From Halopseudomonas litoralis (GTDB taxonomy: Bacteria > Pseudomonadota > Gammaproteobacteria > Pseudomonadales > Pseudomonadaceae): 64,000 nt of DNA. Every line of letters begins with the position of its first letter. Position 1 is the stretch's first letter. Below, in pieces: positions 46,222-58,199 of this stretch. The notes under the pieces were generated by a model. The model was not told the origin of the DNA. It was given only the letters and a program-made list of their open reading frames with translations, and ran no database searches. The stretch is taken from contig NZ_LT629748.1 of NCBI RefSeq assembly GCF_900105005.1, forward strand, positions 744,001-808,000, given 5' to 3'. The translations under genes were made by a program, and so were the position numbers.

Positions 46222-46665
46222 TCAGTCGCCGGCAGCCAGATGAAACTGCCCGCCCTCTGCTTCCAGAGGCCGTAGGCAGGTCTCGCAGAACGTCAGCGAG
46301 TCGAGTAGTTGGCCATGATCGACGCCGGACACCTCGCGGGGACGGTTACGCTGCAGATGGCCGTTGAGTGCCTCGATGGTGGTCATGCCGGTACTGATGG
46401 GATACCAGTCCATGTCCTCGATACTCCAGGCCAGCCCTGTTTCCGGATCCGGCGGGGGGAGGGTGGCGTCCTCGGAGGCCAGCAACCGGGCCGCTTCCTG
46501 AAACTCCAGCGCGGTGAGGTCGATAAACTGGCTCAGCGGGGTAACACCCAGCGTTCGGCACAACGCATCCAGCCCCTGCAGGTGTTCTGTCAGCTGTTGC
46601 AGAACGGTGCTGTGGAGCTGGAAGTGGCGCTGGTCCAGAGTGGCTAGGCGCAGGACGGCTGACAA
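46222..46665 (-). CDS. Hypothetical protein with C-terminal CxxC motif
   Basis: A 147-residue soluble protein with no domain I recognise. It is acidic with helical stretches (residues 3-60), WSIEDMDWYPISTGMTT in the middle and a CETCLRP motif near residue 131 that could bind a metal or be redox-active. No signal or membrane segment. The ATG is preceded by GGAG (in CCAGGAGAGTCCC). It lies between the outer membrane channel gene of the efflux module and the hydrolase gene. The 233-base gap downstream (45989-46221) shows no clear gene. Confidence 0.6.
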   Translation of the reverse strand: MSAVLRLATLDQRHFQLHSTVLQQLTEHLQGLDALCRTLGVTPLSQFIDLTALEFQEAARLLASEDATLPPPDPETGLAWSIEDMDWYPISTGMTTIEALNGHLQRNRPREVSGVDHGQLLDSLTFCETCLRPLEAEGGQFHLAAGD

Positions 46666-46694
46666 GGGACTCTCCTGGTGTGGGCTTTCAGGAG

Positions 46695-48071
46695 CTAGCT
46701 TACCGGGACATCCTGCCAGCCGCCACCCAGAGCCCGGTACAGATCCACCGTCGCCAGTAGCCAGGCCGCGCGTTGCTGCACCAGGCTATCCTGGCTCTGG
46801 AAGTACGAGCGTTGGGTATCGAGCAGATTCTGCAGGTCGATGGCGCCGGCCTTGTAGCGGGCCTGGGCCAGTTCGAAGGCGAGTTCCGACTCGTCGGTGG
46901 CGGCCTCCTGCAGCTGATATTGCCGGCGCGCCTGCTGTAATGCGCCGAGCGCGGTATCGGCATCGATCAGTGCATCCAGAATCGCTCGCTGATAGCCGAT
47001 CACTGCTTCCTGCTGGCTGGCCTCGCTGATATCCACCTGGGCGCGCAGCCTGCCGCCGTCGAAGATCGGCTGGGTCAGACCGGCGACCAGGCTCCAGGGA
47101 TTCAGCGGGTTGCTGACCAGATCGGACAGTGCTGAACTCTGCGCACCATAGCTGCCGGTCAGCTGAATGCTCGGGTAGAGCGCGGCGCGCGCAACGGTCA
47201 GGTTGGCATTGGCGGCGAGCAGACGCTGCTCGCTGGCGCGGATGTCCGGACGGCGGTTGAGCAGTTCGGAGGGCAGGCCGGCACCCGGTTCGGGCACGGC
47301 AATATCTGTCATTGCCGGCAGCGCGCCGGGTACGAACTCCGGCCCCTGGCCCAGCAGCAGGGCCAGGCTGTTGCGCAGTTGCAGGGTCTGCTGTTCAAGT
47401 GCCGGCAGGTTGGCACGTAGCTGGGCCACCAGCGCGCGCTGTTGGCTGACCGCCAGACTATCATCGGCACCGTAGCGGTAGCGGGCCTCGACGATGCGCA
47501 GCACCTGCTCGGCCGCCGCCAGATTATCCCGCGCCAGGCGCAGGCGTGCCTGGTTTTCCAATAGCTGGAACCAGTTGCTGGCGACACTGGCGTCGGTGGT
47601 TATGGCCAGTGCTTCCAGATCGTAGCGGCTGGCGTTCAGGTTGGCCGCAGCGGCTTCGACGGCGGCGCGGTTGCGGCCCCAGAAATCGATTTCGTAGCTG
47701 GCGCTCAGGCTGGCATTGAAATTGTTGTTCACATCACCGTCGCCGCTGTTGCCGCCACGCCGACCACTGACGCTGCCGTCGACATTTGGCAGCAGCGCAG
47801 CACCGCTCTGACGTAGTTGAGCATCGGCCTGCAGCAGGCGGGTCGCGGCGCTGGCCAGGTCGAGGTTGCCGGTGCGCGCCTGGGCCATCAGGCGGGACAG
47901 CTGTGGTGCCTCATATTGCATCCACCAGCGGGCTTCCGGCCAGAGCTGGGAGTCCGGTGTCTGGTTCCACTGGGTGGGCGGTTGCAGGGCGGCCTGCGGT
48001 ACCGGTGTGTTCAGGCTGCAACCTGCCAGCAAGACGGCGAATGAAAGGGTAAGAAAGTGTCTAGTCCGCAC
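46695..48071 (-). CDS. Outer membrane efflux channel, NodT/TolC-like lipoprotein
   Basis: A 458-residue OMF-family channel. The signal peptide ends in the lipobox LLAGC, and the two OEP repeats are clear: [19 protein letters not shown] and later [18 protein letters not shown], plus [18 protein letters not shown] 48071 gives a proper lipoprotein signal; a TTG at 48092 would add 7 residues. The start overlaps macB by 11 bases. It is the exit duct for the MacA-MacB pump upstream. Confidence 0.9.
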   Translation of the reverse strand: MRTRHFLTLSFAVLLAGCSLNTPVPQAALQPPTQWNQTPDSQLWPEARWWMQYEAPQLSRLMAQARTGNLDLASAATRLLQADAQLRQSGAALLPNVDGSVSGRRGGNSGDGDVNNNFNASLSASYEIDFWGRNRAAVEAAAANLNASRYDLEALAITTDASVASNWFQLLENQARLRLARDNLAAAEQVLRIVEARYRYGADDSLAVSQQRALVAQLRANLPALEQQTLQLRNSLALLLGQGPEFVPGALPAMTDIAVPEPGAGLPSELLNRRPDIRASEQRLLAANANLTVARAALYPSIQLTGSYGAQSSALSDLVSNPLNPWSLVAGLTQPIFDGGRLRAQVDISEASQQEAVIGYQRAILDALIDADTALGALQQARRQYQLQEAATDESELAFELAQARYKAGAIDLQNLLDTQRSYFQSQDSLVQQRAAWLLATVDLYRALGGGWQDVPVS

Positions 48072-50010
48072 TGAGGGCCACCACTGGATCAAGATGCGCT
48101 GCCTTGTGGGCAGGCATGAAGCCGAAAATCAGGCCGGTTGCAAAGGCGCAGCCGAAGGCCAGCAGCACCGGGCCGGCGGTGAATTGGATCGATGTGCCGA
48201 AGGATTGCAGCATGGCTGCAAAGCCCAGGCCGACCGCCACACCGATGGCGCCACCAATGGCCGAGACCACCATGGCTTCGATGATGAACTGCTGCAGAAT
48301 ATTGCGTGTACGCGCTCCGGTAGCCATGCGGATGCCGATCTCCCGGGTACGCTCGGAGACGTTCACCAGCATGATGTTCATCACGCCGATGCCGCCGACC
48401 AGCAGGGAAATGGCAGCGATCGAGCCGAGCAGCACGGTAAAGGTGTCCTGGGTACTGGCAATATTTTCCAGCAAGGAGGCCATGTTGCGAATCTGGAAGT
48501 CTTCGATCCCCGAATGGTTGGCCATGATTGCCTGGCGCACTGCTTCCTGGGTGGCGTCGGAGAGACTGAGATCATCAATCAGTACGCTGATACTGCCCAG
48601 ATGCCGTGAGCCGATCAATCGGTTGCTGGCTGTATTCAACGGCACGAAGACCGCATCATCCTGATCCTGCCCCCAGGGCGTGGCGCCTTTTTCCTGCATC
48701 ACGCCGATGATCAGAAAGGGTACATTGCGGATCAGCATATATTGGCCCAGCGGGTCGGCATCGCCATACAGATTGGTGGCGACGGTGCGGCCGATTACTG
48801 CGACCGCGGCGTAGCGACGGTTGTCCTCGTCATTGATGAACACGCCTGAGGCCAGCGGCCAGCTCTTGGCCAGTGGATAATCGGCCGTGGTACCGGTGAC
48901 CTGGGTCTGGGCATCGGTGTTGCCGGCGCGCACGGTGGCGCGAGTATCGACTTCGGGTACGGCAGCGACCACGTTGTCCACCCGGGAGGCGACAACGGCG
49001 TCCTCGGGCGTCAGGGTGTTGGTGGTGCCGTCAGCCGAGCGCCGGGTATTGGGCGCGCCGGGTCGCACCAGCAGCAGATTGGTGCCCATGTCGCTGATGC
49101 GTTCGACCACGTCCTGGCGTGCACCGTTGCCGACCGCGAGCATGACCACCACCGAGGCCACGCCGATAACGATGCCCAGCAAGGTCAGCACGGTTCGGAA
49201 CAGATTGGCCTGCAGCGCCCGCAAGGCCATGCGCACCGCTTCATTGATATCACCGAAAGCGGCCAGACCCTGCTTGGGTGCGGGACGGGGCGGTGGTGTT
49301 GCCAGCTGCTGCGCGGGGCTGGGCTTGCGTCCGCTGTCATGAGTGATGCGACCATCGCGGATCTCGATCAGGCGGTCGGCATGGTTGGCGACCTCCCGAT
49401 CGTGGGTGATGACGATAACGGTCTTGCCGCGGGCATGCAGATCCTTCAGCAGCTCGAGCACGTCGTGGCCGCTCTTGCTGTCCAGTGCGCCGGTAGGTTC
49501 GTCGGCCAGTAGAATGCGCGCATCATTCATCAATGCGCGGGCAATGGAGACACGCTGTTGCTGCCCGCCGGACAGCTGGTTGGGGCGGTTCTGCAGGCGT
49601 TCGCCCAGGCCCAGCCCTGTGAGCAGTTCCTCGGCACGGGCATGGCGCACATCCCGCGGCAGACCGGCATAAATGGCGGGCACTTCCACATTCTCGGTGG
49701 CGTTGGCCGAGGAGATCAGATGGTAACTCTGAAAGATGAAGCCAAAGGTGCGGCTGCGCAGGCCAGCCAGCTGGTCGCTGTCCAGCCTGGCGATATCCTC
49801 ACCTTCGAACAGGTAGCGGCCGGTGGTGGGTTTGTCCAGACAGCCGAGCAGATGCATCAGCGTCGATTTGCCCGAGCCCGAGGCGCCCATGATGGCGACG
49901 AATTCACCGGCGTGGATGTCCAGCGCCACATCATGCAGCACCGTGGTCGACAGTTCGCCGTTGCGATAGGTACGACTGATGCCCTCGAGGCTGATCAATG
50001 GCTCGTTCAT
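48061..50010 (-). CDS. macB: MacB-type ABC transporter (macrolide/peptide export)
   Basis: A 649-residue half-transporter. The N-terminal ATPase has Walker [10 protein letters not shown] (near 41), signature [10 protein letters not shown] (near 145) and Walker [14 protein letters not shown]. The C-terminal MacB_PCD/FtsX part has a helix near 280, a periplasmic domain (350-500) and three terminal helices. It works as a mechanotransmitter with MacA and a TolC-type channel, expelling macrolides, peptides or siderophores in related systems. The start overlaps the macA stop (TGATG). Confidence 0.94.
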   Translation of the reverse strand: MNEPLISLEGISRTYRNGELSTTVLHDVALDIHAGEFVAIMGASGSGKSTLMHLLGCLDKPTTGRYLFEGEDIARLDSDQLAGLRSRTFGFIFQSYHLISSANATENVEVPAIYAGLPRDVRHARAEELLTGLGLGERLQNRPNQLSGGQQQRVSIARALMNDARILLADEPTGALDSKSGHDVLELLKDLHARGKTVIVITHDREVANHADRLIEIRDGRITHDSGRKPSPAQQLATPPPRPAPKQGLAAFGDINEAVRMALRALQANLFRTVLTLLGIVIGVASVVVMLAVGNGARQDVVERISDMGTNLLLVRPGAPNTRRSADGTTNTLTPEDAVVASRVDNVVAAVPEVDTRATVRAGNTDAQTQVTGTTADYPLAKSWPLASGVFINDEDNRRYAAVAVIGRTVATNLYGDADPLGQYMLIRNVPFLIIGVMQEKGATPWGQDQDDAVFVPLNTASNRLIGSRHLGSISVLIDDLSLSDATQEAVRQAIMANHSGIEDFQIRNMASLLENIASTQDTFTVLLGSIAAISLLVGGIGVMNIMLVNVSERTREIGIRMATGARTRNILQQFIIEAMVVSAIGGAIGVAVGLGFAAMLQSFGTSIQFTAGPVLLAFGCAFATGLIFGFMPAHKAAHLDPVVALSAD

Positions 50011-51164
50011 CAGAACCTCGGCCGGCGTTGGCCGCGCTCAGCTGTCGATGGGGCACTGGTACCGCCGGAGATCACGACTTCATCACCTTCCGCAAGCCCT
50101 TCCAGCACTTCAGCGCTGACCCGGGTCATGGTGCCGACGGTAATGACGCGATGCTGCGGCTGGCCATTTTCCAGTACCTGAACGGTGTAGCGCTTGCCTG
50201 CGCCGGCGCCCGGCCGTTGCTGCACTGGCTGCAGTGCGGATACCGGGATGGTCAGTACATTATCCGCGGCGGCCTTGACAAAGAATACCTGGGCGCTCAT
50301 CTGTGGCAGCAGCTTGCCGTCGGGGTTGGGCACGTCGAACAGGGCATTGAACAGCACCACGTTGTTGACGATTTCCGGGGTTGGCAGGATCTGCCGCAGC
50401 ACGCCTTCACGGCGCACGTCCGGTTGCCCGAGGGTGGTAAACCAGACCGGCATGTCGACTTTGAGCTGGGTGATATCCGCCTCTGAGACCTGGGTACGCA
50501 CGGTCATGGTGCTCAGGTCGGCTATCTGCACGATGATCGGCGCGGTCTGGTTGGCGTTCAGTGTCTGTCCCTGATTGGCCAATTGGTCGACCACAGTGCC
50601 GCTCATGGGGGCATAGATGCGGGTGTAGCTCAGGTCGGCGCGGGCTTCCTTGAGCTGGGACTCCAACTGGCGGATCTGCGCCTTGAGTGCGGCGATCTGT
50701 GCGGTGGCCGAGCGCAGGCTGGCGTCAGCCTGTTCCACGGCTTCCTGACTTGTGGCGTCGAGCTTGATGAGGTTGCGCTGACGTTCTGCCTGCAAGCGGG
50801 CCAGCGTCCGCGTGGCTTCGCGGTCGGCAAGTTGTGCCTGAAGGTTCTCCAGCTGGGCTTCGGTGGCTTCCACCTTGGCCAGATAGATGGTGTCGTCTAT
50901 TTCCGCCAGCAACTGGCCTTCTTCGACCTGATGACCTTCCTCGACGTGCAACACCTCCAGTTGGCCGGAGACCTGGGTGCCGACATCGACGTAATTGAGC
51001 GGCTCCAGGGTGCCCAGGGCGGTGACGCTGTCCTCGATATCGCTGCGTTCGACTGCCGCTGTGACCACTTCCGGTGCCTTTTCCGTCGGCCAGAAATACC
51101 AGGCCAACCCGGCAACGAGCGCCAGCACGGCTAACAGCCAGAGAAAACGCCTGGAAGATGACAT
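50010..51164 (-). CDS. macA: MacA-type periplasmic adaptor protein
   Basis: A 384-residue HlyD/RND-type membrane fusion protein. N-terminal helix ([19 protein letters not shown]), the lipoyl halves ([25 protein letters not shown] and the later [15 protein letters not shown]), a coiled coil in between (about residues 95-160), and the beta-barrel domain. Start ATG 51164 follows AAGGAT; an upstream start at 51194 lies in the intergenic region. A CpxR-like box lies 78 bases upstream. Confidence 0.92.
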   Translation of the reverse strand: MSSSRRFLWLLAVLALVAGLAWYFWPTEKAPEVVTAAVERSDIEDSVTALGTLEPLNYVDVGTQVSGQLEVLHVEEGHQVEEGQLLAEIDDTIYLAKVEATEAQLENLQAQLADREATRTLARLQAERQRNLIKLDATSQEAVEQADASLRSATAQIAALKAQIRQLESQLKEARADLSYTRIYAPMSGTVVDQLANQGQTLNANQTAPIIVQIADLSTMTVRTQVSEADITQLKVDMPVWFTTLGQPDVRREGVLRQILPTPEIVNNVVLFNALFDVPNPDGKLLPQMSAQVFFVKAAADNVLTIPVSALQPVQQRPGAGAGKRYTVQVLENGQPQHRVITVGTMTRVSAEVLEGLAEGDEVVISGGTSAPSTAERGQRRPRF

Positions 51165-51241
51165 AGAGGTATCCTTGATTCGAATCGTGTGCAATGGCGC
51201 ACAGTTTAACGAGGTGCAATGTCAATCGGGGCAGCGGCTGG

Positions 51242-51257
51242 GTAAAGAAACTGTAAA
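51242..51257 (+). promoter_or_regulatory. CpxR-like box upstream of macA
   Basis: GTAAAGAAACTGTAAA fits the CpxR consensus GTAAA-N4-8-GTAAA with a 6-base spacer. It sits between the response-regulator stop and macA, 78 bases before the macA ATG. On the macA strand it reads TTTAC-N6-TTTAC, an 11-base period typical of OmpR/PhoB-family sites. Unproven. Confidence 0.45.
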
Positions 51258-51263
51258 GCCGGA

Positions 51264-52646
51264 TCACTCCAACCAGCGATACAGCGTCCGGCGGGTGATG
51301 CCGAGGATGTCGGCCGCGCGACGCTTGTTGCCGCCGGTGGCCTGTACTACCTGCTGGATGTACTGGCGTTGTACTGTTTCCAGAGTGGGCATGCCTTCCG
51401 GCTCGTTGCTCACCGGGAGCTGTGTTGCCGGGCCGCTGGTGCTGGAGACGGGCAGCGGCTGGCCGGCTGGTTGTTCGCAGATCCGCTGTGGCAGATGGTG
51501 TATCTCGATCAGCGGGGTATCGCAGAAAGTGGCGGCGCGCTCCACGGCGTTCTGCAATTCGCGCACGTTGCCCGGGAAGGTATAACCCTGCAGTATGGCC
51601 AGCGCCTCATCGCTGAAGCCCTTGATGCTGCGCTGCTGGCGCGCATTGAAGCGGGTCAGGAAGAACTCGGCAAGACGCTGTATATCATCCCCCCGGGCGC
51701 GTAGCGGCGGAACCTGCAGGGCGAAGGTTTCCAGCCGGTAGAACAGGTCCTCGCGAAAACTGCCATCAGCCACAGCCTCGGTCAGATTGCGATTGGTGGC
51801 GCCGATGATGTGCACATCCAGTTGAATCTCATGATCGCTGCCTACCGGCCGCACCTTGCCGTCCTGCAGCACGCGCAGCAGCTTGGCCTGCAGCGAGAGC
51901 GGCATTTCGCCCAACTCGTCGAGCAACAGGGTGCCGCCATCGGCCTGCTGAAACAGCCCGGCTCGCTGATTGCGGGCGCCGGTGAAGGCGCCTGCCGCGT
52001 GGCCGAAGAACTCGCTTTCCATCAGCTCGCCGGGGATGCCGCCGCAGTTGACCACCATGTAGGGTCCATCCCGGCGGCTGCTCTGGTCATGCAGGGCGCG
52101 GGCGACCAGTTCCTTGCCGGTGCCGCTTTCGCCTTGCACCAATACCGGACCGTCGGCCGAGGCGATCTGGCGGATATTGTGAAACAGCTGCTGCATGGCC
52201 TGGCTTTGGCCGATGATGCCGTTGAACTGCTCGACGGCCAACAGGCTGCGGTAGTGCTGGACTTCATTGCGCAGGCGGCGGTTTTCCAGCAGGCGGCTGA
52301 CGGTCAGCAGAAAATGGTCCATTTCCAGCGGCTTGGTCAGAAAGTCATCGGCGCCGGCCTGCAGCGCCTTGACGGCCTGCTGCACCGAGCCGAACGCGGT
52401 AATGATAAGTACCGCCGGCGGCATGTCGCACTGGCTGAGCGCCGGCAGCAGGCTCAGGCCGTCGGCGCCGGGTAGCCGCAGGTCGCTCACCAGCAGGTCG
52501 GGCGTCTCGCTGTGCAGCACCTGCAAGCCCTGTTCGGCATCTGCGCAGGCGGTGACTCGGTAACCTTCAGCCTCCAGTTCTTCCTGCAACAGTTCGCGCA
52601 GGCCACGGTCATCTTCCACCAGCAGTATGTGGTCGGTCTGAGTCAT
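51264..52646 (-). CDS. Sigma-54-dependent response regulator (NtrC family)
   Basis: A 460-residue regulator. The receiver domain has LLVEDD and the phospho-acceptor Asp55 in SDLRLPG; the AAA+ domain has Walker A GESGTGKE near 169, the sigma-54-contacting loop GAFTGA near 217, and the arginine-finger region; the C-terminal Fis-type helix-turn-helix ends AADILGITRRTLYRWLE. It should activate RpoN promoters after phosphorylation by the overlapping histidine kinase. ATG 52646 follows AAGGAG. Targets unknown; macAB or the DUF4168 gene are candidates. Confidence 0.93.
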   Translation of the reverse strand: MTQTDHILLVEDDRGLRELLQEELEAEGYRVTACADAEQGLQVLHSETPDLLVSDLRLPGADGLSLLPALSQCDMPPAVLIITAFGSVQQAVKALQAGADDFLTKPLEMDHFLLTVSRLLENRRLRNEVQHYRSLLAVEQFNGIIGQSQAMQQLFHNIRQIASADGPVLVQGESGTGKELVARALHDQSSRRDGPYMVVNCGGIPGELMESEFFGHAAGAFTGARNQRAGLFQQADGGTLLLDELGEMPLSLQAKLLRVLQDGKVRPVGSDHEIQLDVHIIGATNRNLTEAVADGSFREDLFYRLETFALQVPPLRARGDDIQRLAEFFLTRFNARQQRSIKGFSDEALAILQGYTFPGNVRELQNAVERAATFCDTPLIEIHHLPQRICEQPAGQPLPVSSTSGPATQLPVSNEPEGMPTLETVQRQYIQQVVQATGGNKRRAADILGITRRTLYRWLE

Positions 52647-54139
52647 TGCTGCAGCTCCTTTGCGGACAGGACAAGGGGTAACGTCAGGCAAGCCGAGCAG
52701 CCACCGCCGGTTCGGTTGCTCAGAACCAGGGTGCCGCCATGTTCTTCGGCTACAGCCTGAACGATGGCCAGGCCGAGGCCAGTGCCTTCACCGGGAGATT
52801 TAGTGGTGAAAAAGGGCTCAAGCAGGCTTTCCAGGCTATGGTCCGCCGGTAACCCCGGGCCGTCATCGGTTACACAGATGGTCAATGTGCGGGAATCCGC
52901 CTCCGCGGTAATGCCTATCTGATTGGTCGATGCCTGAAGTGCATTGCGTAGCAGATTCAGCAAGGCCAGTTCCAGGCGCCCCGCATCGGCGCAGAAAGCC
53001 GGCAATGCCGGGGAGATCTGTGCATCCAGCACACGCTCGGCAGCTTCCAGCTCGGGACGCATGGCCTCGATCGCACTTTCGATCAGCAGCGCAGGTGTCA
53101 CGTCGCGGGGTTGAGTGGCGGCAGGTCGGCAGTAATCCAGCAACTGCCGTACCGTGCGGGTCAGCCGGCTGACCTGATTGCGGATGCCATCGAGGTTGCG
53201 CAGCTGCTGCTCGTCCAGGCTGCCGGAGCGTTGCAGGCGGCGAGCACGACCATCGATCACGCTCAGCGGTGCGCCGAGTTCATGGGCGATGCCCCGGGCC
53301 ATGCTGCCGATGGCGACCATCTTCTCGTTGTCCTTGAGGCGCGCCACCAGTTGGGTTTCGGCGGCGCGGTGCTCATCCAGGTCCCGGTGCGCCTGTTCGA
53401 TACTGTCGAGCATCTGATTCAGGCCGTGAGCGAGACTGGCTACCTCATCCGGCCCTTCCAGTGCGGCGCGGTGCGACAGATCCCCCTTGGCGACCCGCTC
53501 CATATGGGCCAGCAATTTGTCTACATGGCGACCGACGCCGCCGTAATGACCGAGCATCACCCCGGCCAGAATGACCAGACTGAACAGGCCCCAGACCAGC
53601 CAGGCGATGATGGTCAACTGCTGCAGAGCGTGGCCGAAATCACTGGCGCGCCGCGTGATCTGGATCAGACCCTGGATCTGCCCGGCAGTATCAAATAACG
53701 GTAGAAAGTGGGAAAACAGACTGCGTCCGGCGACCCGGCTGAATGCCTCCTGGCCTTCGCCGGTGGTGCGAATACGATCCGGGATGGTGGTGCCGGTAAG
53801 GTCGGTTTCGGTAATGCCAGCCGAGGCGATGCGATTGCCATCCACATCGAATACCGATGCGCCATAAACCTCACCCAGCACGAATACCGAACCCAGTGCC
53901 AATTCCACCGCCTGCATATTGCCCTGGTTCAGTGCCGAACCGACCGGAATGCTGATGGCTCGGCCAATCAGTTCCAGATCATTTTTAAGTCGCTGTTCCT
54001 GAAACTGACTGGCTTGACCCAAGCCGAAGCGGATGCCCAAGGCAGTGAGCAAGACGATAGGCAGCACGACGAAGAGCAGCAGGGTGCGTTGCAGACCATT
54101 GATACGAAGCCGGGCTTGGGGTGATGAGATTGTGTTCAT
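52643..54139 (-). CDS. Sensor histidine kinase
   Basis: A 498-residue membrane kinase. Helix 1 at residues 19-38, a periplasmic sensor region of about 130 residues, helix 2 at about 177-197, HAMP ([17 protein letters not shown]), HisKA with His286 in [19 protein letters not shown], and HATPase with DDGPGLP and [12 protein letters not shown]. The ATG overlaps the regulator by 4 bases. The sensed signal is unknown; its genomic link to MacAB suggests envelope stress or an exported substrate. Confidence 0.93.
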   Translation of the reverse strand: MNTISSPQARLRINGLQRTLLLFVVLPIVLLTALGIRFGLGQASQFQEQRLKNDLELIGRAISIPVGSALNQGNMQAVELALGSVFVLGEVYGASVFDVDGNRIASAGITETDLTGTTIPDRIRTTGEGQEAFSRVAGRSLFSHFLPLFDTAGQIQGLIQITRRASDFGHALQQLTIIAWLVWGLFSLVILAGVMLGHYGGVGRHVDKLLAHMERVAKGDLSHRAALEGPDEVASLAHGLNQMLDSIEQAHRDLDEHRAAETQLVARLKDNEKMVAIGSMARGIAHELGAPLSVIDGRARRLQRSGSLDEQQLRNLDGIRNQVSRLTRTVRQLLDYCRPAATQPRDVTPALLIESAIEAMRPELEAAERVLDAQISPALPAFCADAGRLELALLNLLRNALQASTNQIGITAEADSRTLTICVTDDGPGLPADHSLESLLEPFFTTKSPGEGTGLGLAIVQAVAEEHGGTLVLSNRTGGGCSACLTLPLVLSAKELQQ

Positions 54140-54332
54140 TTTTGACCGGGTATTTTTTGCTCATGTGCAGTATGTATACATTTATCGGAGGCGTCGGTAC
54201 AGAAATATTGAAGAGGAAAAACTGCATTAATTAATTAAAATTTATACTTTTCAATGAGTTACATTATTAAAACCGAAGCTGGCACGGATAATGGATTGTT
54301 TCGATTACTTTCAACTGAAGGAGAAGCACCTC
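54140..54332. promoter_or_regulatory. AT-rich divergent promoter region, kinase and DUF4168 genes
   Basis: This 193-base gap is unusually AT-rich (a TTAATTAATTAAAA tract near 54226-54240) and holds a perfect TGTATACA palindrome at 54173-54180. TGGCACG at 54280-54286 is an exact sigma-54 -24 element, but the -12 part reads ATGG instead of TTGC, so the promoter is doubtful. It probably contains both divergent promoters. Confidence 0.4.
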
Positions 54333-54716
54333 ATGAACAATCTCAAGACACTGACCGCCGCCATCGCTTTCGCCACCTTCGGGATCGGCGCTCCTGCTGT
54401 CATGGCTCAGGCCGGAGGCGCTCCTGCTCAGCAACAGTATGAACAGGGTCAGCCAGCGGCCGCCCCGATCAGCGATGACAACCTGGAAAAATTTGTTGAG
54501 GCCGATGCCGATGTGGCTGAGCTGCGTGACGAGTTTTCCGAGAAGCTGAGCAAGGCAGAAGACCAGGAAGAAGCTCAGAAACTCCAGCTTGAAGCCCAGG
54601 AAAAAATGGTTGAAGCAGTTCAGGACGCGGATCTGGACGTACCCACCTATAACGAAATCGCCACCCGCATGCAGACTGATCCAGAACTGCAGCAGCGTGC
54701 TCAAAGCATGAAATAA
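54333..54716 (+). CDS. DUF4168 domain periplasmic protein
   Basis: A 127-residue exported protein of the DUF4168 family. Signal peptide 1-27 (cleavage near VMAQA), then a Gln/Pro/Ala-rich linker and a helical, charged C-terminal region with DNLEKFVEADADVAELRDEF and DVPTYNEIATRMQTDPEL, typical of the family. The function is unknown. AAGGAG precedes the ATG. Its terminator is clear. It is divergent from the sigma-54 two-component genes, so co-regulation is possible. Confidence 0.85.
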   Translation: MNNLKTLTAAIAFATFGIGAPAVMAQAGGAPAQQQYEQGQPAAAPISDDNLEKFVEADADVAELRDEFSEKLSKAEDQEEAQKLQLEAQEKMVEAVQDADLDVPTYNEIATRMQTDPELQQRAQSMK

Positions 54717-54739
54717 GGCTGACTATGCAGTACAGAAGA

Positions 54740-54763
54740 GGGAGCCTGTGGGCTCCCTTTTTT
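54740..54763 (+). terminator. Rho-independent terminator after DUF4168 gene
   Basis: Stem GGGAGCC/GGCTCCC with a 4-base loop (TGTG) followed by six T residues. It ends the DUF4168 unit and lies 16 bases before the convergent LysR gene stop. Confidence 0.85.
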
Positions 54764-54778
54764 ATGCCTGTGCGCCAG

Positions 54779-56908
<2,130 letters not shown>

Positions 56909-56914
56909 ACCACA

Positions 56915-56945
56915 ACGAGCGGCAAGCGTGACGCCTGCCGCTCGT
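56915..56945. promoter_or_regulatory. Intercistronic hairpin between frmA and fghA
   Basis: A 10-bp stem ACGAGCGGCA/TGCCGCTCGT with an 11-base loop follows the frmA stop. No T-run follows. It may stabilise the frmA message or give partial termination before fghA. Confidence 0.45.
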
Positions 56946-56964
56946 GTTGAGTTCGGAGAATTCC

Positions 56965-57813
56965 ATGTCTATCGAATTGATTTCTGCCAATAAGAGTTTC
57001 GGCGGATGGAACAAGCGTTACCGGTATCGCTCAGCGGTGCTGGGCAGTGATACGGTCTTCGGCATCTATCTGCCGCCGCAGGCTGATCAGAGCGAGCCGT
57101 TGCCGGTGCTGTATTGGCTTTCGGGATTGACCTGCAACGATGAGAACTTCATGCACAAGGCCGGCGCGCAGAAGCTGGCGGCTGAGCTGGGCGTGGTCAT
57201 CGTCGCGCCGGACACCAGCCCGCGCGGAGAGGGCGTGCCGGATGATCCTGAAGGTGCCTGGGATTTCGGGCTGGGTGCGGGATTCTACGTCAATGCGACC
57301 GAGCAGCCCTGGGCTGGGCATTACCGTATGTATGATCATGTCGTCAGCGAGCTGCCGGCGGTGATCGAGGCGAATTTCCCGGTCTCGGATCAACGCAGCA
57401 TCAGCGGTCATTCCATGGGTGGCCACGGTGCGTTGATCTGTGCACTGAAGAACCCGGGACGTTACCAATCGGTATCGGCCTTCGCGCCCATCACCAACCC
57501 GATGGATTGCCCGTGGGGTCACAAGGCCTTCGGCAATTATCTGGGCAGTGATCGGGAGGCCTGGAAGCAGTGGGACGCCTGCGAGCTGATCGCCGATGCG
57601 CCGGAGCGCCTGCCGCTGCTGGTTGATCAGGGTGAGGCGGACAACTTCCTTGCCGAACAGCTCAAGCCTGAGGCTCTGGAAGCGGCTGCGGCCGCTGCTG
57701 GGCATCCGCTGACCTTGCGTTGCCAGCCGGGTTACGACCATAGCTATTACTTCATCGCCAGTTTTATCGACGATCATCTGCGTCATCATGCTCGGGCGCT
57801 AGGGCGACTGTAA
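56965..57813 (+). CDS. fghA: S-formylglutathione hydrolase
   Basis: A 282-residue esterase (esterase D family) that hydrolyses S-formylglutathione to formate and glutathione, second step after FrmA. The catalytic Ser150 lies in [11 protein letters not shown]; Asp is in [11 protein letters not shown] and His in [12 protein letters not shown]. The start ATG 56965 follows CGGAG. Length is normal. Co-transcription with frmA is likely. Confidence 0.95.
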   Translation: MSIELISANKSFGGWNKRYRYRSAVLGSDTVFGIYLPPQADQSEPLPVLYWLSGLTCNDENFMHKAGAQKLAAELGVVIVAPDTSPRGEGVPDDPEGAWDFGLGAGFYVNATEQPWAGHYRMYDHVVSELPAVIEANFPVSDQRSISGHSMGGHGALICALKNPGRYQSVSAFAPITNPMDCPWGHKAFGNYLGSDREAWKQWDACELIADAPERLPLLVDQGEADNFLAEQLKPEALEAAAAAAGHPLTLRCQPGYDHSYYFIASFIDDHLRHHARALGRL

Positions 57814-57830
57814 CTCCGATTTATGGGGAG

Positions 57831-57947
57831 GGAAAAGGTTGGTCGGCAGGGTCTGCGCCGACACGTCGTAAATACGTCCCTGTAGGCTCGCGGTTGCCAT
57901 CCATGGCAACCGACGGTCGGCTCAAACCCTGCCGACCAACCTTTTCC
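57831..57947. repeat. Long inverted-repeat element (REPIN/MITE-like)
   Basis: A perfect 22-base inverted repeat (57831-57852 with 57926-57947; core GGTTGGTCGGCAGGGT) encloses an inner 9-bp stem (57891-57899 with 57904-57912). The unit is 117 bases and fills part of the 386-base fghA-ispF gap. I recall near-identical elements scattered in P. stutzeri-like genomes, but only this copy is in the window. No coding capacity. Confidence 0.75.
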
Positions 57948-58002
57948 AGAGCCTTTTGTATGGCTGATGGTTTTTAAGCCCTCAGCCACACTAATGCTCA
58001 TA

Positions 58003-58074
58003 CCTTTGCAGCGGGAGCGGCCTACAGGGATGTATTCACGGCGTGTCCCAGGTAGGCGGCTCCCGCTGCAAAGG
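58003..58074. repeat. REP-type palindrome pair
   Basis: CCTTTGCAGCGGGAGC (58003-58018) is the exact reverse complement of 58059-58074. The interior contains CTACAGGGATGTATTCACGG. This is the two-armed REP doublet (REPIN) style of pseudomonads, a different family from the element just before it. Confidence 0.75.
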
Positions 58075-58199
58075 CTACTCAGAACACGAAGCGGCAACAG
58101 ACCTGACTTTCGCAACATGCACAAAACCCCGCAACGCTTCTGCCTGTAACCCGGACGCTGTAATATCCCCCTTTCGTTTTTCAGCTCAGCAGGTGTTTC

